A stretch of 64,000 nucleotides of DNA from DASRHT01 sp035293765 (GTDB taxonomy: Bacteria > Chloroflexota > Ktedonobacteria > Ktedonobacterales > Ktedonobacteraceae), in assembly GCA_035293765.1 (NCBI GenBank), contig DATGMF010000053.1:1-64000 (forward strand), written 5' to 3'. The position numbers were made by a program, and so were the translations under genes. The stretch's first letter is position 1. Each line of letters opens with the position of its first letter. Shown piece after piece: positions 17,146 through 26,710 of this stretch. The notes beneath the pieces are model-generated. The model was not told where the DNA came from and searched no databases. It saw only the letters and a list, made by a program, of their open reading frames with translations.

Positions 17146-18449
17146 GCTACAATATTCCTATCAAGACAGGTATCCAGCTTGATGTTACTCCCCTGGAAGC
17201 TTTGGTTGACGAGCAGGTTGCGATCCGGCTTTCCGGTTTGTTGCCGGGGCAGACGGCGACGTTATGGCTGCGTACGCGCGATGCGAAGGAGGATGTGTGG
17301 ACCTCTTCAGCATTGTTTGTGGCGGATGATCATGGCGAAATTGACCTTGCGACACGGCAGCCGGTAGCGGGGAGCTATCACAAGGTTGATCCGATGGGCC
17401 TGTTCTGGTCGATGAAACCGGCTGAGCAGAAGCAGCCGACTTTTTTCCTGACGGGAGAAGCAAAATCTGTAGCAATGGAGCTGATTGCAGAAGTTGAGGG
17501 CGTCGCGGTAGCTGCCGCGCGCCTGAAGCGGCTTTTTGCTACTGAAGATGTCGTGAGGGTGCCGGTGCGCCAGCAGGGGCTGGTTGGCGTGCTCTATCAT
17601 CCTGCGAGTTCCGGTCCATTGCCCGCTATTATCATTTTAAGTGGCTCGGATGGTCGGATACGCGAAAGCCAGGCGGCACTGCTGGCTTCGCACGGCTTTG
17701 CCGCGCTTACCCTGGCCTACTTTAATGCCGAGGGGTTGCCCAAAAATCTGGTCCATATTCCATTGGAGTACTTTGAGACGGCGCTTCACCGGCTTCAGGC
17801 GCAGAGCGTTGTTAACGGTGACAAAATCGGCGTGATCGGGCTGTCGCGGGGCGGCGAACTGGCGCTGCTGCTCGGCGCAACCTTCCCTGCGATCAAGGCC
17901 GTTGTTGCCTGTTCGCCCAGTGGGCTTGTGCAGGCTGGCGTTGATGGCAATAACTACTCTCGCTCGGCCTGGACGTATCATGGCAAACCTTTACAACAGG
18001 CGGTTGTTAAATTTACGCCGCTGCTATGGTTAAAGCTGATGTGGCAGAGCATAGGAGCGCGGGCGTTTCCCATGCGTGATATGTTCCTCACCACGCTGAA
18101 AGATCATAAGCACCTGGATGAGGCGACGATTGCAGTGGAAAACGTCCAGGGACCGATCCTGCTGATCTCCGGTGATGATGATCAGATGTGGCCTTCCACC
18201 TTATTCTCGCAACTCGTCATGAAGCGCCTTGCGGAGCATCATCATCCCTATGCTGACCAGCATCTCAGCTATCAAGGTGCGGGACATTTCGTGTCTTTTC
18301 CCTATAGTTATCCCTTTCTCCCTCCACCGGTGGAGCGGATAAGTGGTCTGGCGCTTGGTGGCACAGTCGAGGATACGGCGGCCTCGAGTGCCGACTCCTG
18401 GCCCAGGATACTGACCTTTTTTAAAGAGAATCTTGGCGCGCGCTTTTGA
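17142..18449 (+). CDS. acyl-CoA thioesterase / BAAT-like alpha/beta hydrolase
   Basis: 435 aa. Residues 1-140 match the beta-sandwich of the acyl-CoA thioester hydrolase/bile acid transferase N-terminal domain (VDEQVAIRLSGLLPGQ, GSYHKVDPMGLFWSMKP). The rest is an alpha/beta hydrolase with nucleophile elbow GLSRGGELAL (Ser), an acid in ISGDDDQMWP, and a His in GAGHFVSFPYSYPFLPP. It is predicted to hydrolyse acyl-CoA or related thioesters. It is translationally coupled to the regulator by an ATGA overlap, so it is probably the regulated enzyme. Confidence 0.85.
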   Translation: MSYNIPIKTGIQLDVTPLEALVDEQVAIRLSGLLPGQTATLWLRTRDAKEDVWTSSALFVADDHGEIDLATRQPVAGSYHKVDPMGLFWSMKPAEQKQPTFFLTGEAKSVAMELIAEVEGVAVAAARLKRLFATEDVVRVPVRQQGLVGVLYHPASSGPLPAIIILSGSDGRIRESQAALLASHGFAALTLAYFNAEGLPKNLVHIPLEYFETALHRLQAQSVVNGDKIGVIGLSRGGELALLLGATFPAIKAVVACSPSGLVQAGVDGNNYSRSAWTYHGKPLQQAVVKFTPLLWLKLMWQSIGARAFPMRDMFLTTLKDHKHLDEATIAVENVQGPILLISGDDDQMWPSTLFSQLVMKRLAEHHHPYADQHLSYQGAGHFVSFPYSYPFLPPPVERISGLALGGTVEDTAASSADSWPRILTFFKENLGARF

Positions 18450-18475
18450 CTTTTTAGCTGTACACGTCTTACTAT
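18446..18475 (+). promoter_or_regulatory. promoter of menA-like gene
   Basis: TTGACT (18446-18451), 18-bp spacer, TACTAT (18470-18475), overlapping the stop codon of the preceding gene and 57 nt before the menA start. Confidence 0.5.
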
Positions 18476-18532
18476 TTAAGTATGATCAAGGTAACGATAA
18501 ACGATCAGTTCTGTGTACTGAGGAATGCTTAA

Positions 18533-19456
18533 ATGGAAGATGTACAGACATTGCCTGCGCCACCGGCTCCCTCGTGGAAGGTCTGGGTGAAGACCAGCCG
18601 TCCTTTTACGCTCATGGCAACGCTCAGCCCCGTGCTGGTCGGCACCGCCGTGGCGTATTATGAGGGAGCATTTCGACTCGTGACGTTTCTGGTCACACTT
18701 TTTTCATGCCTGTTCTTGCAGATAGGCACGAACTACTTTAATGAATATTTCGATCATCGCTATGGGCTGGATCATGCCGGGTCGCTTGGTGCGATGACGG
18801 TCATTTTTCGCCATGAGATGACGGCGGGGCAGGTGCTTGCTGGGGGCATTACCAGCTTCGTGATCGCGGCTCTGCTGGGGCTCGTCCTCATCTTTCAGGT
18901 GGGTCCGGCGATTATTCTCTTCGGGCTGGCTGGTATGGTGATTGCATACTTTTATAGCGCCAGGCCGTTCAAATTCGCCAGTCGTGGGCTGGGCGATATC
19001 CTGGTTTTTATCGCGATGGGTTTTTTGATGACCTGGGGCTCGTATTATGTGCAGATCCCGCACTGGTCATGGCGCGTCATTGCCGCCAGCATCCCGGTGG
19101 GCTTCCTGGTCACAGCTATTCTCAATATGAACAATGTGCGCGACTACCAGGATGATCTGGCAGTCAACAAAAAGACGCTGCCGGTGCGTTTTGGGCTGAG
19201 ATTCGGGCAGCGTTTTCATGCCTGGTTGCTCAGGGGGAGCTATATTGCCGTGATCCTCTTTGCGCTGTTGAACGTATTGCCGATTTATAGCATAGCGGCC
19301 CTGTTAACATTTCCCCTGGCGTATCGCAATATCCGTGCCGTTTTAGGAGCAACAGACCGGAAGGCGTTTATTGTCGGGATTAAGCGCACGGCGCTGCTCC
19401 ATTTTCAGTTTGGGGTGGTGCTGGCGCTGGCGCTTGTGGTGTCGCATTTCTTATGA
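18533..19456 (+). CDS. menA: UbiA-family prenyltransferase, MenA-like
   Basis: 307 aa with about eight or nine helices. The two Asp-rich prenyltransferase motifs are present: NEYFDHRYGLD near residue 65 and NNVRDYQDDLAVNKKTLPVRFG near 200. The second has the pattern of 1,4-dihydroxy-2-naphthoate polyprenyltransferase. It should transfer a polyprenyl chain in menaquinone biosynthesis, fitting the quinone-linked Etf and bd oxidase systems nearby. Other UbiA enzymes are possible. GAGGAA precedes the ATG. Confidence 0.85.
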   Translation: MEDVQTLPAPPAPSWKVWVKTSRPFTLMATLSPVLVGTAVAYYEGAFRLVTFLVTLFSCLFLQIGTNYFNEYFDHRYGLDHAGSLGAMTVIFRHEMTAGQVLAGGITSFVIAALLGLVLIFQVGPAIILFGLAGMVIAYFYSARPFKFASRGLGDILVFIAMGFLMTWGSYYVQIPHWSWRVIAASIPVGFLVTAILNMNNVRDYQDDLAVNKKTLPVRFGLRFGQRFHAWLLRGSYIAVILFALLNVLPIYSIAALLTFPLAYRNIRAVLGATDRKAFIVGIKRTALLHFQFGVVLALALVVSHFL

Positions 19457-19502
19457 AGAGAGCGATAGGGAGGCGTTGTATCGGTCCCCCCACCGCTCTC
19501 TT
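19456..19502. terminator. bidirectional terminator between menA and the LacI gene
   Basis: AAGAGAGCG (19456-19464) pairs with CGCTCTCTT (19494-19502), with GGGAGG/CCCCCC pairing inside. A TTTAT tract follows on the plus strand and AAGAGA precedes it, serving both convergent genes. Confidence 0.65.
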
Positions 19503-19531
19503 TATGTTGAAGAACTCTGTTCTGATAGGAT

Positions 19532-20533
19532 TTACGCTGATTCGCGTTGGATGAGCTGGTGTGGCATAGCCACCTGGCGGCCTGGTCCCTCATACATGCC
19601 GGTGATGCGTTCCATCAGCAGTTGTCCTGCCACTTTGCCCGCATCATACGTGTGGGGCTGGATCGTGGTGAGGGCGGGCGTGATGAGGGATGCGGCTGTA
19701 ATGTCGTCATATCCTATAATTGCCATGTCATACGGGATCTTCATACCTAATTGTCGCGCTACGTCCATTGCTCCGATAGCCATTAAATCGTTGGCGCAAA
19801 AAATCGCCGTTGGTCGCGTTTTGGCATCGAAGCGCTGTATCAGTGTGCAGAAAGCCTGCTGGCCCCCCGTCCGTTTGAAATCGCCTTCTACAATCAAAGC
19901 CTCATCGATAGGAATATGGGCTTCCTCCAGAGCTTTGCAATAGCCGGTAAGGCGCGCGCTGGCATGGGGCTGCTTGGGAGAGCCGCCAATAAAGCCGATG
20001 CGTTGATGGCATTGCTGTAGAAGATAACGGGTCGCGTTCATTGCCCCTGTCTGATCGTCGGTCGTGATATGATCAGAATCAGGGTGGCAGGTGTTGGGGC
20101 CAATAGAGACAAACGCTACACTATGTTCAACCAGTTGTCGTACGTTTTCGTGGCTCGTATACGAGGAAGATAAAATAATGCCATCCACCTGTCGCTGGAT
20201 AGCGTTCACGATGAACTCGTGCTCCTGGTGCCACTCGCCATCGGTGTTACAGAGGATGGCATAGTATCCGTAACTTGCCAGGGTATCCTGTAATCCGCGT
20301 GCGAGCGCAGGGTAGTAGGGGTCGGTGATATCGGGAATGATCAGAGCTATCGTTTGAGTACGCTGCATGCGCAGGCTGCGAGCCAGCGCGTTAGGGCGAA
20401 ACCCTAGCTCTGCGATAATCTGCGTTATGCGTTCCCGGGTAGCTGGGGCCACGGGACGCTTTCCGCTGATAGCATGCGAAACAGTTGTTTTGCTGACTCC
20501 AGCCAGTCTTGCAACATCCGCTATTGTTACCAC
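19532..20533 (-). CDS. LacI-family transcriptional regulator
   Basis: 333 aa starting at GTG with CAGGATGG 6 nt upstream. The LacI HTH is textbook: TIADVARLAGVSKTTVSHAISGKRPVAPATRERI, then the hinge GFRPNALARSLR. The periplasmic-binding-protein-like effector domain follows (IALIIPDITDPYYPALARGLQD, DGIILSSSYTS, AIFCANDLMAIGAM, IIGYDDITAASLITPALTTI). It should bind a sugar-like effector. No adjacent sugar operon identifies its target. Confidence 0.95.
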   Translation of the reverse strand: MVTIADVARLAGVSKTTVSHAISGKRPVAPATRERITQIIAELGFRPNALARSLRMQRTQTIALIIPDITDPYYPALARGLQDTLASYGYYAILCNTDGEWHQEHEFIVNAIQRQVDGIILSSSYTSHENVRQLVEHSVAFVSIGPNTCHPDSDHITTDDQTGAMNATRYLLQQCHQRIGFIGGSPKQPHASARLTGYCKALEEAHIPIDEALIVEGDFKRTGGQQAFCTLIQRFDAKTRPTAIFCANDLMAIGAMDVARQLGMKIPYDMAIIGYDDITAASLITPALTTIQPHTYDAGKVAGQLLMERITGMYEGPGRQVAMPHQLIQRESA

Positions 20534-20643
20534 GTTTTACCATCCTGAATAACTTTTTCTATTATTATTACGTTGGATGGTAACAGTATCGAAACAAGCC
20601 ATAAGTTTGCTAATATTTGCTTCTGCTTCTATACCCATTTGTG

Positions 20644-20683
20644 GTGATGACACGATGTAACGAGGGTTACATCGTGTCATCAC
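20644..20683. terminator. perfect 18-bp hairpin after the VWA gene
   Basis: Arms 20644-20661 and 20666-20683 are perfectly complementary with a 4-nt loop. It lies 19 nt past the stop of the minus-strand VWA gene and closes that gene block. No U-run follows, so termination is not certain. Confidence 0.6.
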
Positions 20684-20702
20684 TATGAAGGCTGCTGCTA
20701 AC

Positions 20703-23576
20703 TTACTCCTCGGTTGATCTGGCGTTCTGCTGACGTTTCCGTTTCGCCGCCAGTAGCGTCTCCGTTGTAGAGGTCGCTGGCGTACTGGTTTGCTCCTGCT
20801 GTTGAGACGTGCGTATTTCCCTGGCGGGCTGCGTACGCTTCTTCTGGAGCGTAGTAGAGGCAATGCTTTGCGTTTGCTCTGCCGACGTTATCCGGTCGCG
20901 GCGCTCCTGGCGTTTGGCGCGCATGTTGCCGAGCGGGGCAATCACGGGACTGCGCGCAGGTTGGACCGTCTGTACTGCTGCCTGTGGACGACTGATACCC
21001 AGACGGCTCCGCAGCCATTGGAGGCCCAGCGTCAGGAATTCCAGGCTGGAGAGGCGGCGCACCGCGATATCAATCGGCAAGAGCAGTGCAGCCAGCGCCA
21101 GTAACAAAAATGTGATAGAGATCGCGGCTGAAACGGGCACCAGATTCTGGGTGAATGCCGAGGCGCTATCGGCTGGATTGAGCAGGGTGCCGCCTCCGGC
21201 GCGGGCCAGGAGTTGGAGGAAACGCAGGTCAACCCCTTCGCTGCGAAATTCGGGCGAATAGGGAACGATCAGGCCGGTGGAGGCTGTGAGTTGGTGCGCA
21301 TCATTCTGGCCGCTGGTTACCGGCCCTTTCCATGTGACCTGGAGCAGGTAAGCGCCGACCTGCGAAGCAGTGAAGTTGCCCTCCCAGTGGGCCGGAGCGG
21401 TTGGTTGCAGGGTGATGGTTCCCTGTGAGAGATCAGGAGCGATGATGTGTGCCTGTACCTGCTGCTGTCCCTGGGTCGGTGTCCCGGGTGGAAGATCGAC
21501 CGAGATCTGCGCCGTCCCATTGACCACCTTCCCATTGATATTCATGGCGCTATCAGGCGTGGGCAGGGTCCAGGTCACGAGGTTGGCCCACCATTGCGCC
21601 GCCTGATTCCATTGGAGCCAGCGCGTCGTCCAGAGTCCCAGCGCATCACTGGTCCAGGCTACTGCGCGGCCAAGCCCATATTGCCAGACGGCCAGCACCG
21701 GGTCATCCAGATGGCTTACGAGCACCATCTGAGCCGTTGGTTTGGGCGTCGTAGCGATATAGCCGTCCAGGCTGGGCAGACCCTGCAAACCGGTTAAAAT
21801 TGGATGGGTCCCCACCGAAGCTGGCACAAAGGTCTCATTAATCACGCTGCGTCTGGCAGCCTGCTCGGTCTCTTTGAGCAAGACTTGCGGGATCGCGTTC
21901 GGATTGTCGGCGCGATAGAAGCGCCCTTTACCCACCGTGGCAATTTGCTGCATCAGACCCAGTTCCGATATGTCATCGGCGTTGGTTGCAACCGTTGAGA
22001 TCGTAATGTTCTCCTTCGCCATTTTAAGGACCTGTGGCGTATAGTTATCAAAAGCGTCCCCGTCGCCGAGCAAGATCACATGCTTAATCTTCGCGTCGGT
22101 ATGCAAAAGCACCTGCTCCGCGTTCGCCAGATCGGGATTGTAGCTTGGCGGATCAACGGGATTCATGTTATCAATCGCTTTGTCGATGGAGGTTTTATCG
22201 GTCACATGCTGCATAGGGATCACCAGCGTACCGCCGCCTTCCGAGATACCAATCTGGTCGCGGGGCGTCAGCAGGTTCACCACGCCCTTGCCTGCCTCTT
22301 TAGAGATATTGATGGGCTGGGAGCTTTCCAGGCTCTCAATAATCAGCACCACCGCTATCGTGGGCGTATCTTTGTGCTGTGGGATATCCATGCGCACGGG
22401 CAGCGTTTGTTCCAGCGGTGTATCGGCATAGCCACCGACGCCGTAGCTATTCTGGCCCCCGCTTACCACCAGGCCGTGACCGAGATCGCGCACAAAAGCC
22501 TGAAGGGCCTGCATACGCGCGGTCCCCAGCGATACAGCGGGAACATCAGCCAGGACGACGGCGCTATAAGGAGCCAGGCCGTCCAGCGTCGTGGGGACAT
22601 CGCTCGGCGTACCGACCACCACATTGATCTTCGTCGCCTGGAGCGCGGCAATAATGTTGTGTCCGTTGCCGGGCTGGCCCTCGACGACCAGCACACGCGG
22701 CGGTCCCTGCACATTGACGAAAGCGGCGGCCTCGTTGTTTTGCAAGATCGTGTCAAACGGCGCCTCTAGCGTAACGCGAAAGGTGTGGAAGCCGGGCGAG
22801 GGAGCGAGCAGACTCAGGCTGATATCCTGTACTCCTATGGGCAGGCGGATGCTTTGTTGGAGAATGATCGCCTGATCGAGATAGACGCGTAACGTCCCTG
22901 TTTGGGCGACGGTGCTGGAGAGCCGGACGTGCAGCACGAACCGTTCATTCGTATGGAGCTGCGTTGGCGCGTCCAGACCATCAATGCGTGCCTCTTCGCC
23001 GGTCACATTGGGCAGGGGAACAATATCAAGCCGGATGCCCTGCTGTTGCAGCAATTGCGCTTCGGGGAGCGCATCCTCAAGATTTTGCTGTCCATCGCTG
23101 AGCAGGATGATATGGCGCTGGCTATCGGTTGGCAGGATTGCAGCCGCCAGGCGCAGCCCGGCTGCCAGATCGGTATAGTTAGTATCCGGCGTGGACTCGA
23201 AGTGAGAAAAATCAATTTGCTGTTTCACTGACTGTTCCACTAAAGCGTTACGACCCACCGCCACAATGCCCACCTGGTCCTCGGGACGTTTATGCTTGAG
23301 CGCCGCAGCAATCCAGTTCTCGATAAAAGGGCGCTGCGGGCCTGTGCTGGCGGAGATATCGCCCACAAAGACCGTCGCCTGCCGCGATACCGGCTGCGCC
23401 CACGCCGCGCCTGCCAGAGCCGCGATCACCAGCGTAAAGAGGGCGAGCCGGCAGCCCAGAATAAGCAGTCGTTGCCGTCTGGGATAGGGCAGCGCCATGC
23501 GTTTCCAGGTCAGATATACCAGGAGGCCAACCGGCAGCAGCAGCAAAAGCAACCAGGGTTGCTCAAAGGTTAACAT
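20703..23576 (-). CDS. VWA-domain membrane protein, GATase-like
   Basis: 957 aa. Two N-terminal helices (LLLLLLPVGLLVYL and ALFTLVIAALAGAAW) are followed by VWA domain 1 with an intact MIDAS DISAS near residue 75. A glutamine-amidotransferase-like segment follows (VLVVEGQPGNGHNIIAALQ, SGGQNSYGVGGY), then a second VWA-like domain near 410-570 whose MIDAS is degenerate (IIESLESS), and a C-terminal helix near 840. The tail is basic and Gln/Thr-rich. It overlaps the upstream gene by 14 bp. It is the last member of the MoxR/DUF58/VWA block; the function is unknown. Confidence 0.85.
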   Translation of the reverse strand: MLTFEQPWLLLLLLPVGLLVYLTWKRMALPYPRRQRLLILGCRLALFTLVIAALAGAAWAQPVSRQATVFVGDISASTGPQRPFIENWIAAALKHKRPEDQVGIVAVGRNALVEQSVKQQIDFSHFESTPDTNYTDLAAGLRLAAAILPTDSQRHIILLSDGQQNLEDALPEAQLLQQQGIRLDIVPLPNVTGEEARIDGLDAPTQLHTNERFVLHVRLSSTVAQTGTLRVYLDQAIILQQSIRLPIGVQDISLSLLAPSPGFHTFRVTLEAPFDTILQNNEAAAFVNVQGPPRVLVVEGQPGNGHNIIAALQATKINVVVGTPSDVPTTLDGLAPYSAVVLADVPAVSLGTARMQALQAFVRDLGHGLVVSGGQNSYGVGGYADTPLEQTLPVRMDIPQHKDTPTIAVVLIIESLESSQPINISKEAGKGVVNLLTPRDQIGISEGGGTLVIPMQHVTDKTSIDKAIDNMNPVDPPSYNPDLANAEQVLLHTDAKIKHVILLGDGDAFDNYTPQVLKMAKENITISTVATNADDISELGLMQQIATVGKGRFYRADNPNAIPQVLLKETEQAARRSVINETFVPASVGTHPILTGLQGLPSLDGYIATTPKPTAQMVLVSHLDDPVLAVWQYGLGRAVAWTSDALGLWTTRWLQWNQAAQWWANLVTWTLPTPDSAMNINGKVVNGTAQISVDLPPGTPTQGQQQVQAHIIAPDLSQGTITLQPTAPAHWEGNFTASQVGAYLLQVTWKGPVTSGQNDAHQLTASTGLIVPYSPEFRSEGVDLRFLQLLARAGGGTLLNPADSASAFTQNLVPVSAAISITFLLLALAALLLPIDIAVRRLSSLEFLTLGLQWLRSRLGISRPQAAVQTVQPARSPVIAPLGNMRAKRQERRDRITSAEQTQSIASTTLQKKRTQPAREIRTSQQQEQTSTPATSTTETLLAAKRKRQQNARSTEE

Positions 23577-25647
23577 GGTTGCCTCCTTTTGAACGCGTGT
23601 AGGGACCGGATTTATCGCGTCCGCCCTTTCTGGCGCGTTTATTTATCTTCACTACCTGTTTTTTGACTTTACGGTAGCGTTCCTGTAACTGGTTCTGTAG
23701 CGTGGTCGCCAGCGCGTTTTTTGTGGAGGAGTGGGAGGATAATTTTCCTCCTGTCGTCCTGCCCGTTCGCGAACCATGCTGTGCCGCCTGGGCTGAACGT
23801 TGGCGGTAGCCGCGACTGAACAGCCACCATTCAGCGCAAAGCAGCAGCAAAAGCAGCCCTGCTATCCACGGCCAGATTTCGCGCAACTGGCGTGACACGG
23901 TATTGCCATTCGGCGTAAAATCGGCGCTATGCAGCACGGGGAGCGCCGCCGCGGGTGCGAGCCGCGATTGAGCGGGATCGAACAGGTTGACGGCGAAGGC
24001 TCCATGCAGGATTTGCCCATGCACGCGCTGCGTCACCTGGTAGATGCCGGTGTTATTGGTGCGGGCAAACGGCGTCACCGGGAAAGGCGGTCCGACCGCT
24101 GTGCTTAGATTGGTGGGATCGGTAATCGTCACCTGGTCCGCGCCGGGCCACGTCTGCACCGTCACGGGGACGCCGGCCGTGACCTGACCGCTGTTGCCCA
24201 CCGGCTGCGGCAGGAACCAGCCGGTCATATTCTGTATCAAGATGGGGAAAGCAGGCTGGAGCGGGAGATCGGAATCGTGCAGATCGAAGCTCAGCACCGC
24301 GACATGTCTGTTTGCAACATCGCCCGCGACCAGTAGCGGCGTTTCGGGCGCGGCAATAATCGTTTGCGCCCATATTGCCGGTTTGAGCTGGTGGCTGGCG
24401 TGGATGACGTGAATGCTGCCCAGGTCAACGTTATTGAGCAGGTTGAGAGGATCGTTGCCCGCGCTAAAGTGGCTGACCTGGATTTGCGGGCCGGATGTCC
24501 CGAAAAGATAGGAGCCGGAGGGCGGGTTAACGAAGAACAGCGAGCCGTTGGGCAGCGTCTTTGGCACATAGCCATCAAACACCGTCAGATCGAAATTGCC
24601 GACCGGCGCGTACTTCTCCGGCGTTGTCTCAGACAGGTCAATCGTTGGCTGCAAGCGTAAGGCTGTTTGTAAAAACGAGTTGCCCTCAGTAACCAGCAGG
24701 ACGCGACCGTGGAGCGAGCCGCCAACGATAGCCCATGCATCGTGATCGACGCTCATCGCGTCCTGAGAGGTCAGATGCGCGTGCAAAAAGCGCGTTGAAG
24801 GTAATAAGGGTCCCCATTGCAGCGCGCCCGTTGCTCCGGCGGGGAGAATTACCGTCTGCACATTGACAAGGCGACCATCGCCGTAAAGTTCAACCGGTAT
24901 CGAGCGTTGCTGATGGCTGTAGTTGGCGACCTGGGCAAAGGCGAAAAGCTGTCCGCGCACTGAACGCGAGCTCAGGGCCATCAGCGCGACATTGGGCGCA
25001 TCGGTGCCCACGCGCAGATAGCGTACGGGGAAGGGCAGCACCAGCGTCTGATCGGCATTTGTGACATGACCATCGCCGACGACAAGCACCTGGGCGTTAG
25101 CGTGTCCCGCCGCCAGTGAAGCGGCCAGCGATAGCGCCTGCTCAAGGTCGGCATCCTGATTTGTCACCTGCGCCCGCTGTAGGGCCGCGCTCAATTGAGT
25201 TTTATCCTGTGATTCGGCAATCAATACCTGCGGCGTGCGCGCCATCGTAATCAAAGAGATGCGCGTATCGGGGCCGAGGCTATCGATCAGGTCGGCAATT
25301 GTGTTGCGCGCATTCTCAAAGCGGTTGGGGGCAATGTCTGTGGCTTGCATGCTGGCCGAAGCTTGCAAAATAATGACGGTATCTCCACTGAGCTGGCTAC
25401 TGGTGAAGATTGCCGGGCGCGTCAGCACCAGCACAATCACGACGGCAGCCAGCAATTGCAAGAGTAGCAGCGGCGTAATGCGTAAACGCTGCCAGGGCCG
25501 GCTGGCCTGTAAATCTTGCAGCGCCTGCTGCCACAGCAATGTGCTGCCAACCACCCGTTCCTGGCGTTTGGGTCGCATAAAATAGAGAAGCAGGATAATG
25601 GGAATGATCGCGGCAAAAGCCAGTGCCGCCGGAACAAGAAAATTCAT
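23563..25647 (-). CDS. BatA/VWA-domain membrane protein
   Basis: 694 aa. The N-terminal BatA-type membrane domain (FLVPAALAFAAIIPIILLLYFMRPKRQERVVGSTLLW) is followed by a helix and a VWA domain at about 90-240. The usual MIDAS DxSxS reads QASAS here, so the metal-ligating Asp is missing. Beta-rich extracytoplasmic segments and a helix near 620 follow. The C-terminal residues GGRDKSGPYT are encoded by a GGACGCGATAAATC-type repeat. Its end overlaps the next gene, whose ribosome-binding site is AAAGGAGG inside this ORF. Confidence 0.83.
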   Translation of the reverse strand: MNFLVPAALAFAAIIPIILLLYFMRPKRQERVVGSTLLWQQALQDLQASRPWQRLRITPLLLLQLLAAVVIVLVLTRPAIFTSSQLSGDTVIILQASASMQATDIAPNRFENARNTIADLIDSLGPDTRISLITMARTPQVLIAESQDKTQLSAALQRAQVTNQDADLEQALSLAASLAAGHANAQVLVVGDGHVTNADQTLVLPFPVRYLRVGTDAPNVALMALSSRSVRGQLFAFAQVANYSHQQRSIPVELYGDGRLVNVQTVILPAGATGALQWGPLLPSTRFLHAHLTSQDAMSVDHDAWAIVGGSLHGRVLLVTEGNSFLQTALRLQPTIDLSETTPEKYAPVGNFDLTVFDGYVPKTLPNGSLFFVNPPSGSYLFGTSGPQIQVSHFSAGNDPLNLLNNVDLGSIHVIHASHQLKPAIWAQTIIAAPETPLLVAGDVANRHVAVLSFDLHDSDLPLQPAFPILIQNMTGWFLPQPVGNSGQVTAGVPVTVQTWPGADQVTITDPTNLSTAVGPPFPVTPFARTNNTGIYQVTQRVHGQILHGAFAVNLFDPAQSRLAPAAALPVLHSADFTPNGNTVSRQLREIWPWIAGLLLLLLCAEWWLFSRGYRQRSAQAAQHGSRTGRTTGGKLSSHSSTKNALATTLQNQLQERYRKVKKQVVKINKRARKGGRDKSGPYTRSKGGNHVNL
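23599..23622. repeat. TAGGGACC-GATTTATCGCG repeat inside a coding region
   Basis: A copy of the second repeat family (GTAGGGACC, GGATTTATCGCGTCC) is read in frame as part of the BatA-like protein's C-terminus. Other copies are at 26669-26702 and 44241-44281. Confidence 0.65.
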
Positions 25648-25663
25648 TCGCGCCTCTTTAAAT

Positions 25664-26566
25664 TTATCGGACCAGATCTATCTGTCGCAATAAGCGTTGA
25701 ACAACATCAATAAGAAGCGTATCACTGGGTATCAGAGTATAGGTTGCCATATGAGTATGGGCGAAGGCCGCCAGTTCTTCAGTGAAGTCGGCTAAGCGTT
25801 GCTGGTATGCCTGTAAGATCGCGGAAGAGATGCTGACATCCACATTGCCGCTGCCTTCGCTATCGCGCAAGCGCCAGTCGCCCTGAATATCGGGATCGAT
25901 CTCATCGGGTGACAGGATCTGGAGCAGGGCCACTTCCTGGCGCAACTGGCGCACGGCGCGTACACCGACCTGGTAGCCGCCGGGGGCGAGAAAATCCGAG
26001 ATAATGATGGTCAGGCCGGGGCTGGTGACGACGCGTCCGATATCATACAGGGCGCGGTTGAGATCGGTCGTGCCCGAGCGCGGGAGCTGATTGAGAAACG
26101 CGCCCACCGTCCAGATCGAATTTTTACCGCTGCCCACGCGGCGATAGCCAACCAGCCGGTCGGTGAGCGTGCCAATGATCACGCTATCCTCGCATTTGAG
26201 CGCGACATAGGCCAGGGCTGCCGCTGTGGTGGTTGCCAGGGAGATTTTAGCCGGCGTGCCTTGATGCATCGAATCGGAGCAGTCGAGCAGGATAGTGACG
26301 GTAATGTTCTCTTCAGCCTCGAAGACGCGCAAAAAGAGCCGCTCCAGGCGAGCGTAGGCGCGCCAGTCGATGCGCCGGAAATCATCGCCGGGGGAGTAGC
26401 GCCGATAGTCCGCGAACTCCAGCGACGAGCCTGCCATCGGTGAGCGTCGCCGCCCCGGGCGTCCGCTCGCCATCGGTCGGCGCGTCAGCAATGCGAGATT
26501 ATCCAGTCGTTGCAGGATGCTCGCATCGAGTGGGAAGCGGTTTTTGCCGTCATTTTCCATCAGCAT
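25664..26566 (-). CDS. DUF58 domain protein
   Basis: 300 aa. The DUF58 signature SSLEFADYRRYSPGDDFRRIDWRAYARLERL lies near residues 47-77, followed by a VWA-like strand with DCSDSM. Proteins of this family sit beside MoxR ATPases, presumably as substrates or adaptors. It is cytoplasmic by sequence. It is the third step in the order MoxR, DUF58, BatA-like, VWA seen in many bacteria. AGGGAA precedes the ATG. Confidence 0.92.
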   Translation of the reverse strand: MLMENDGKNRFPLDASILQRLDNLALLTRRPMASGRPGRRRSPMAGSSLEFADYRRYSPGDDFRRIDWRAYARLERLFLRVFEAEENITVTILLDCSDSMHQGTPAKISLATTTAAALAYVALKCEDSVIIGTLTDRLVGYRRVGSGKNSIWTVGAFLNQLPRSGTTDLNRALYDIGRVVTSPGLTIIISDFLAPGGYQVGVRAVRQLRQEVALLQILSPDEIDPDIQGDWRLRDSEGSGNVDVSISSAILQAYQQRLADFTEELAAFAHTHMATYTLIPSDTLLIDVVQRLLRQIDLVR

Positions 26567-26668
26567 TTGTTCCCTGGATCGCTAAAGCGGACTTGCCCTG
26601 GTGCAGGACGATACGGCGGTAGGGGCCATGCCTGGCGCTTGCCCTATGGCGATCAAAAGGCTGTGTAA

Positions 26669-26702
26669 GCGATAAATCGGACGCGATAAATCGGGTCCCT
26701 AC
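26669..26702. repeat. GCGATAAATCGG repeat pair
   Basis: GCGATAAATCGG occurs twice in tandem and the second is followed by GTCCCTAC. It begins 8 nt past the moxR stop codon, in the same orientation relative to the gene as the copy after the pspA-like gene. Confidence 0.65.
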
Positions 26703-26710
26703 GAAGTTGG